Origin: a virus
Direction: 5' to 3' (one strand)
Virus record (IMG/VR): IMGVR_UViG_3300023176_002709
Coordinates: 1-37,868 of that record
DNA: 37,868 nt
Part shown: positions 35,626-37,868 of the stretch, piece after piece
How positions within the stretch are numbered: the first letter of the stretch is position 1
How the letters are laid out: every line of letters begins with the position of its first letter
The notes under the pieces: model-generated
The model's database searches: none
What the model was told of the DNA's origin: nothing
Seen by the model: the letters and a program-made list of their open reading frames with translations, nothing else
Translations under genes and position numbers: made by a program

Positions 35626-36213
35626 TCACACTACCTCTTTCCCAAAGCGTCCCGTGAGGTAGAACGCCATACCCTTGTCCTTAAGGGTGACACCTGCAAA
35701 GGTGAGGGGAACGTAACGTCCGTTTGTTTTAGACGCTTTGGTACGAATTTGCAAGAGGTTGTTAGGACCTGTCACAGTGTTAAGTTCAGTCTCAGTCTCA
35801 AATGCGGTGCGAATCTCATCACAAATGAAGTTGAAATCCTCTTCCAATTCTTTATAGTGTTCGGGGTGAGTTTCCTGATTCAGTACAGTGGTCCCCACAT
35901 AATCGTTCGAACGGGTGAAACCAACGTAGATGGTTTGTTTCAACTTCTCACCAACTTTAGAGTCGGAGAAGGTAACACTATCCTCAATAATTTCACTCAA
36001 ACAGTGTTTAATTTGAGTGACAGCGATAGACTCACCAATGGTAAAAGTCTTAATCTCACCATCAGCGAGGTCGGTCAAATCACTGGAGTTAGGTACACCC
36101 AGAGCAATCTCCAACAGTTGACCACGGGATCCCTTATTCTGTTCAGGTTTAGCAAACCCACTAAAGTCAGTGGTCTTGAGTTTAGCAGCAACCTGAAGGG
36201 TGGTGAGTTTCAT
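35626..36213 (-). CDS. MutH/Sau3AI-family endonuclease
   Basis: The 195-aa protein lines up with E. coli MutH (229 aa). Residues 26-57 read NKGSRGQLLEIALG, a short loop, then DLADGEIKTF; E. coli has DKGWIGVLLEIWLG ... DFAALGVELKT. The active-site residues E35, D48, E53 and K55 are therefore present. Further matches are EKLKQTIYVGF (89-99; MutH HKLKRVLWIPV), ELEEDFNFICDEI (122-134; MutH QLREDWEELMDMI), LLQIRTKASK (153-162; MutH YLQIRPKAAN) and a final AFYLTGRF (183-190; MutH GFYLKKNF). MutH nicks unmethylated GATC strands; Sau3AI cuts GATC. Which applies here, and the true site, cannot be read from sequence. It is a single-gene unit with its own cassette promoter, and is less GC-rich than its neighbours, a sign of separate acquisition. 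Confidence 0.85.
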   Translation of the reverse strand: MKLTTLQVAAKLKTTDFSGFAKPEQNKGSRGQLLEIALGVPNSSDLTDLADGEIKTFTIGESIAVTQIKHCLSEIIEDSVTFSDSKVGEKLKQTIYVGFTRSNDYVGTTVLNQETHPEHYKELEEDFNFICDEIRTAFETETELNTVTGPNNLLQIRTKASKTNGRYVPLTFAGVTLKDKGMAFYLTGRFGKEVV

Positions 36214-36216
36214 GCG

Positions 36217-36246
36217 TTTGTCTGAACTGTGTTCAGTATAAGGGGT
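36217..36246 (-). promoter_or_regulatory. Cassette promoter/leader for the MutH-like gene
   Basis: CCGACCCCT, TATACT (-10, 36240-36235), then ACAGTTCAGACAAAC and the ATG 21 bases after the -10. The leader differs from consensus by one base (CAGTTCAGAC). Confidence 0.7.
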
Positions 36247-36262
36247 CGGAGGGGGGTTGTGG

Positions 36263-36284
36263 GGGGAACCGTGGACAGTTCCCC
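36263..36284 (-). terminator. Hairpin after the 41-aa acidic gene
   Basis: GGGGAAC and GTTCCCC form a perfect 7-bp stem around eight bases, about ten bases past the stop of the 41-aa gene and just before the MutH promoter. No T-run follows. Confidence 0.5.
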
Positions 36285-36294
36285 AACTGGCACA

Positions 36295-36420
36295 TCAGTA
36301 GTCGGTGTCCCCGTTGATGTATGCTTCAACGTCGAAGCGGTCATCCTGCATCTCAGGAATGTCGAAGATCTCAGCGGGCATGTCGTTGATCTCAGAGAAG
36401 AGGTCGGTGTCGAAATCCAT
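36295..36420 (-). CDS. Very acidic 41-aa protein
   Basis: The start at 36420 is fixed by the conserved leader. The protein (MDFDTDLFSEINDMPAEIFD, then IPEMQDDRFDVEAYINGDTD and Tyr) has 14 Asp/Glu in 41 residues, one Arg and no Lys. I do not recognise it. Strong acidity can indicate a DNA-mimic or inhibitor, or a short regulatory peptide, but nothing in the sequence proves this. It has its own promoter and 3' hairpin and lies immediately upstream of the MutH-like gene. Confidence 0.65.
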   Translation of the reverse strand: MDFDTDLFSEINDMPAEIFDIPEMQDDRFDVEAYINGDTDY

Positions 36421-36427
36421 TGGGGTC

Positions 36428-36453
36428 GTTTGAACTGAGGTTATTGTAGGGCA
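36428..36453 (-). promoter_or_regulatory. Cassette promoter/leader for the acidic 41-aa gene
   Basis: GCCC, TACAAT (-10, 36448-36443), then AACCTCAGTTCAAAC, with the ATG 22 bases after the -10. Confidence 0.7.
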
Positions 36454-36459
36454 TGGAGT

Positions 36460-36478
36460 GGGGGACTTGTGGTCCCCC
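36460..36478 (-). terminator. Hairpin after the NGWANWATWN gene
   Basis: GGGGGAC and GTCCCCC form a perfect 7-bp stem with a five-base loop between the 83-aa gene and the next promoter. It is not followed by Ts. Confidence 0.5.
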
Positions 36479-36498
36479 TTGTGCAACTTAGCAGACCG

Positions 36499-36750
36499 TC
36501 ACAGGTCCGCCAGCATCTCATCCAGGGCAGCAGTGTCGATCGTGCCATCCATCCAGCGGGCACCGTCGGGCGTCATTTGCCCCCACATCATCTCCAGACG
36601 GGGAATCAGGCGATCGTAGGAGTCATAACGCTGGGCGACCTTGTAGGTTGCCTCATCGTTCTGGATCCACAGGGCGACGTTCCAGGTTGCCCAGTTTGCC
36701 CAACCGTTGTAGGTGGTGTCTTCGGTGACCATAGAGGTGAGTGCTTGCAT
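36499..36750 (-). CDS. NGWANWATWN-family small protein (DUF7249-like), 83 aa
   Basis: The start at 36750 (MQALTSMVTEDTTYNGWANW) follows the cassette leader. The block NGWANWATWNVALWIQNDEA at residues 15-34 is the hallmark of a small family spread through cyanophages and cyanobacteria. It is followed by a helical region (YDSYDRLIPRLEMMWGQMTP) and a C-terminal DTAALDEMLADL. The Trp-rich block is probably an interaction or nucleic-acid surface, but the function is unknown. The gene is a single unit with its own promoter and hairpin. Confidence 0.82.
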   Translation of the reverse strand: MQALTSMVTEDTTYNGWANWATWNVALWIQNDEATYKVAQRYDSYDRLIPRLEMMWGQMTPDGARWMDGTIDTAALDEMLADL

Positions 36751-36758
36751 TGGTTTGT

Positions 36759-36785
36759 TTGTTTGAACTGAGGTTAGTATGGATC
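36759..36785 (-). promoter_or_regulatory. Cassette promoter/leader for the NGWANWATWN gene
   Basis: GATC, CATACT (-10, 36781-36776), then AACCTCAGTTCAAAC and an AAACAAACC leader to the ATG, 25 bases after the -10. Confidence 0.65.
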
Positions 36786-36790
36786 GGATT

Positions 36791-36835
36791 GGGGGCAATT
36801 ACAACCCCCTGTGTGCCACTTTCTTACTGGCACAC
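36791..36835 (-). terminator. Tandem hairpins at the end of the 80-aa gene
   Basis: The inverted repeat GTGTGCCA/TGGCACAC (36811-36818 and 36828-36835) has the gene's TAA stop codon inside its nine-base loop. It is followed by a second stem, GGGGG/CCCCC (36791-36795 and 36805-36809). There is no T-run. Confidence 0.5.
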
Positions 36836-37066
36836 CTCATACACTCCACGGCGGGCGGTTTTGCGAACCATACCCGAATCCTTAGCACGGCGCACCCCCC
36901 AGCGAACGCTTGTGCGCTCCGCTTTGCTATCTGCCCCCAGGGTGTTGTAAAGTTCGCAGAGTGTGATATACTCCCGCCCTTGGTTCACCTGGGCACGAAT
37001 CAGAACCTGGGCAGCGTAATCAAACGCCTTCAGGAAATCACCAGAATCGGAGGAGGAGAAACCCAT
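36824..37066 (-). CDS. Small possible winged-helix protein, 80 aa
   Basis: The frame starts MGFSSSDSGDFLKAFDYAAQ (ATG at 37066). A helix with VLIRAQVNQGREYITLCELY is followed by SVRWGVRRAKDSGMVRKTAR and RGVYEV. A helix, a basic helix ending G-M-V-x-x-T-x-R and a closing (R)GVYEV strand suggest a winged helix-turn-helix DNA-binding domain, but I cannot assign a family. A regulator is plausible because it stands first in the cassette array. Its promoter keeps only part of the consensus leader, and its stop codon sits in the loop of a hairpin. Confidence 0.65.
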   Translation of the reverse strand: MGFSSSDSGDFLKAFDYAAQVLIRAQVNQGREYITLCELYNTLGADSKAERTSVRWGVRRAKDSGMVRKTARRGVYEVCQ

Positions 37067-37067
37067 C

Positions 37068-37100
37068 GGTTTGCTTTGAACGTGAAACTACAATACCCCA
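37068..37100 (-). promoter_or_regulatory. Divergent cassette promoter/leader for the 80-aa gene
   Basis: GGGG, TATTGT (-10-like, 37095-37090), then TTTCACGTTCAAAGCAAACC and the ATG 23 bases after the -10. It is the most diverged member of the set. Confidence 0.5.
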
Positions 37101-37113
37101 CCAGACACCCCCT

Positions 37114-37149
37114 GTGTGCCACCAGTGGACACCGCACGAACTGGCACAC
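37114..37149. repeat. GTGTGCCA/TGGCACAC inverted repeat
   Basis: Perfect 8-bp arms (37114-37121 and 37142-37149) flank 20 bases. They are identical to the arms at the end of the 80-aa gene. Confidence 0.7.
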
Positions 37150-37152
37150 CAA

Positions 37153-37175
37153 ACCCCCATTGGTCTGCAGGGGGT
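37153..37175 (-). terminator. Hairpin downstream of structured element copy 2
   Basis: On the minus strand, ACCCCC and GGGGGT form a 6-bp stem with an 11-base loop, followed by only two more Ts. It lies about 20 bases past the end of the candidate RNA at 37197-37249 and could end its transcript. Confidence 0.45.
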
Positions 37176-37196
37176 GTTATCTTATAGGAAATCAGA

Positions 37197-37249
37197 GGAG
37201 CGGTGGGGTAACCGTGTTGACGACAATACATCGCCACCGATCCTGCCTT
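37197..37249 (-). ncRNA. Candidate structured RNA element, copy 2
   Basis: This 53-nt copy starts AAGGCAGG on the minus strand, six bases after a consensus TATAAT -10 (37261-37256), the spacing expected for a transcription start. The helix CGGTGG/CCACCG (37201-37206 with 37234-37239) replaces the GGGGCG/CGCCCC helix of copy 1, and a hairpin (37153-37175) lies downstream. It has no ORF. I read it as a possible short RNA; no Rfam family is recognised. Confidence 0.5.
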
Positions 37250-37267
37250 CCGGTAATTATAAGACCT

Positions 37268-37320
37268 ATTCTCAACAGTGAATCCTTATTGAGAATCAAT
37301 AAAGACTTATTGTTGAGAAT
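37268..37320. repeat. Cluster of three TTGAGAAT sites with a 10-bp inverted repeat
   Basis: ATTCTCAACA (37268-37277) and TGTTGAGAAT (37311-37320) are perfect inverted repeats. A third TTGAGAAT lies at 37289-37296, inside the hairpin TTATTG-agaat-CAATAA (37286-37302). The cluster lies just upstream of the candidate RNA promoter and downstream of the 51-aa gene, so it could be an operator or a terminator-like structure. Confidence 0.45.
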
Positions 37321-37343
37321 GTGCCAATTCACAAACTGGCACA
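37320..37343. repeat. TGTGCCA/TGGCACA inverted repeat after the 51-aa gene
   Basis: Seven-base arms (37320-37326 and 37337-37343) flank ten bases, directly after the TAG stop of the 51-aa gene. It is another copy of the gene-end element seen elsewhere in this region. Confidence 0.6.
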
Positions 37344-37499
37344 CTACCAGAGGTCATCTTCCTCTTTGATGCTAACGTGAATACGTTCGTCGCCTTCGAG
37401 TCCTAGGAGTTCTTTCCAGTTAAAATCTTCTAGGTCTAAGTCTTCATAACACTCTACATCGAGTGTAACACATACTCTACGCTTTGTGTGTGTATACAT
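37344..37499 (-). CDS. Small acidic protein, 51 aa
   Basis: The frame runs from ATG at 37499 to TAG at 37346-37344. It encodes MYTHTKRRVCVTLDVECYED, then LDLEDFNWKELLGLEGDERI and HVSIKEEDDLW. The DFNWKELLGLEGDE pattern, flanked by beta strands (VCVTLDV, IHVSIKE), is shared with small cyanophage proteins of unknown role. A sigma-70 promoter (TTGCGT, 17 bases, TATAAT) lies 29 bases before the ATG, and the gene-end inverted repeat follows the stop. These flanks support it as a real gene. Confidence 0.75.
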   Translation of the reverse strand: MYTHTKRRVCVTLDVECYEDLDLEDFNWKELLGLEGDERIHVSIKEEDDLW

Positions 37500-37525
37500 G
37501 TGTCTAGATGTGTGTGCGTGTGTAC
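37484..37525. repeat. GT-rich low-complexity tract
   Basis: The stretch is dominated by alternating TG/CA dinucleotides and spans the leader and first codons of the 51-aa gene. Alternating purine-pyrimidine DNA of this kind can form left-handed DNA and may keep the leader RNA unstructured. Confidence 0.6.
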
Positions 37526-37528
37526 TAG

Positions 37529-37557
37529 ATTATATCACGCATAATGTCTATACGCAA
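37529..37557 (-). promoter_or_regulatory. Sigma-70 promoter for the 51-aa gene
   Basis: TTGCGT (37557-37552), a 17-base spacer and TATAAT (37534-37529). The -10 directly abuts the TGA stop of the upstream 53-aa gene. Confidence 0.75.
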
Positions 37558-37696
37558 GCGCATCATAATCTTGCGTATTGTGTGCATAATCCTCGTCGAG
37601 ATCATGTGCATCTAGTTGTGCACGCTCATAATATGAGTCCTCGTCGAGATTATAATCGTTGGTGAATGTATAGTCGAGATCGTAATCGTCGTACAT
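37535..37696 (-). CDS. Asp/Tyr-rich acidic protein with LDE repeats, 53 aa
   Basis: The frame runs from ATG at 37696 to TGA at 37537-37535. It reads MYDDYDLDYTFTNDYNLDED, then SYYERAQLDAHDLDEDYAHN and TQDYDALAYRHYA, with about 16 Asp/Glu and ten Tyr. The (D/N)LD(E/Y) units at residues 6-9, 16-19 and 32-35 are encoded by three copies of the CTCGACGAG-type repeat, all in the same frame. It has no known family. A sigma-70-like promoter (TTGAAT, 17 bases, TACAAT) lies 28 bases upstream. Its acidity suggests a DNA-mimic or metal/protein-binding peptide; this is inference. Confidence 0.65.
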   Translation of the reverse strand: MYDDYDLDYTFTNDYNLDEDSYYERAQLDAHDLDEDYAHNTQDYDALAYRHYA

Positions 37697-37724
37697 AAAA
37701 CTCGTCGAGATTGAACGCTTTGTT

Positions 37725-37753
37725 ATTGTAGCATATATCTAGTCGAGATTCAA
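37725..37753 (-). promoter_or_regulatory. Sigma-70-like promoter for the 53-aa gene
   Basis: TTGAAT (37753-37748), a 17-base spacer and TACAAT (37730-37725). The spacer contains one CTCGACTAG repeat, placing a possible operator between -35 and -10. Confidence 0.65.
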
Positions 37754-37791
37754 CCTGTCTAGGTATAAGTCTCGTCGAGATTCATAACCAT

Positions 37792-37799
37792 TATTTATA
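37792..37799 (-). promoter_or_regulatory. Late-promoter-like TATAAATA in the repeat array
   Basis: An exact minus-strand TATAAATA lies between two repeat copies, with no sizeable ORF directly behind it (only a 10-codon frame). It may give late transcription of the 53- and 51-aa genes or be a by-product of the AT-rich repeat spacer. Confidence 0.4.
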
Positions 37800-37825
37800 A
37801 GTCTCGTCGAGATTCTGTGTGGGTT

Positions 37826-37852
37826 CTGTGACTTTTCGCCGCCCTGTGACTT
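37826..37852. repeat. Direct repeat CTGTGACTT
   Basis: CTGTGACTT occurs at 37826-37834 and 37844-37852, 18 bases apart, at the window edge. I see no gene in 37697-37868. Confidence 0.4.
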
Positions 37853-37868
37853 GACAGACTGCGCGTCT

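Larger units (their letters stand above)
37592..37813. repeat. Seven dispersed copies of the palindromic CTCGTCGAG element
   Basis: Plus-strand copies of CTCGTCGAGAT or a close variant start at 37592, 37640, 37670 (ATAGTCGAGAT), 37701, 37739 (CTAGTCGAGAT), 37771 and 37803. The spacings are 48, 30, 31, 38, 32 and 32 bases. The core is a 4-1-4 palindrome. Three copies lie inside the 53-aa gene; the rest are upstream, one inside the spacer of its promoter. Confidence 0.85.

Noticed and set aside
35608-36225. A 205-codon plus-strand frame opposite the nuclease gene
   Set aside because: It is the antisense shadow of the MutH-like gene, whose minus-strand translation matches a known family along its length.
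35193-37249. The two structured elements as direct repeats bounding a transposon
   Set aside because: They differ by about a quarter of their bases, no transposase or integrase is present, and compensatory stem changes point to RNA structure rather than target duplication.
36779-37369. A 196-codon open frame on the plus strand
   Set aside because: It runs antisense across the 80-aa gene, hairpins, a cassette promoter and the structured element. Its translation is rich in His, Cys, Thr and Arg with no recognisable pattern.
37592-37813. Regularly spaced repeats suggesting a CRISPR array
   Set aside because: The repeats are only about 11 bases, vary in sequence and spacing, lie partly in a coding frame, and no cas gene is nearby.
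33749-37868. tRNA genes in the GC-rich spacers
   Set aside because: I looked for the GGTTCRANTCC T-loop and cloverleaf arms near the GC-rich hairpins and found none.

Overview
This window is part of the genome of a T4-like myovirus, almost certainly a cyanophage infecting a Synechococcus- or Prochlorococcus-type host. The evidence is a run of neck and baseplate genes in T4 order (25, 6, 7, 8, a DUF4815 protein in the gp9/gp10 position, 13, 14, 15, 16), with greatly enlarged gp7-, gp8- and gp14-type proteins, a YHYH-type domain in gp7, a DUF5872-like protein, and small proteins such as the NGWANWATWN family that are typical of marine cyanophages. Every gene I can support lies on the minus strand, so transcription runs from high to low coordinates.

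Region 1 (about 32,410 down to 1) is AT-rich and structural. Reading in the direction of transcription it holds a 95-aa protein, gp25, gp6, a 4,099-aa gp7, gp8, a 2,451-aa DUF4815 protein, two small proteins, a 75-aa and a 578-aa fibre-like protein, a coiled-coil protein, gp13, gp14, gp15, gp16 (small terminase), a Cys/Lys-rich 649-aa protein, a 101-aa protein and the first codons of another gene, by synteny possibly gp17. Genes are packed with TAATG overlaps or gaps of 0-5 bases. Exact T4-type late promoters (TATAAATA) precede gp25, gp8 and the 75-aa gene, and a variant (GATAAATA) precedes the 95-aa gene.

Region 2 (about 32,400-33,750) holds a strong intrinsic terminator, two small genes, a GT-A glycosyltransferase-like gene behind a near-perfect sigma-70 promoter, and an AbrB-like small protein.

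Region 3 (about 33,750-37,100) is different. It is GC-rich and built of short genes. Seven of them share a promoter plus leader (TATACT-like -10, then a conserved CAGTTCAAAC leader and no Shine-Dalgarno), and five consecutive genes are each followed by their own hairpin. One of these genes encodes a recognisable MutH/Sau3AI-family endonuclease. Two copies of an unrecognised ~52-nt structured element, and nine copies of the 7-mer TGGCACA/TGTGCCA sited near gene ends, lie in the spacers.

Region 4 (about 37,100-37,868) contains two short CDSs (51 and 53 aa) with recognisable sigma-70 promoters, and seven copies of a CTCGACGAG-type element, mostly about 31-32 bp apart, that run from non-coding DNA into an acidic Tyr/Asp-rich coding sequence.

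The late structural genes build the neck, tail-sheath terminus and baseplate and start DNA packaging. Regions 2-4 look like early or host-takeover genes read by the host RNA polymerase. Family assignments come from reading motifs by eye, without database searches.
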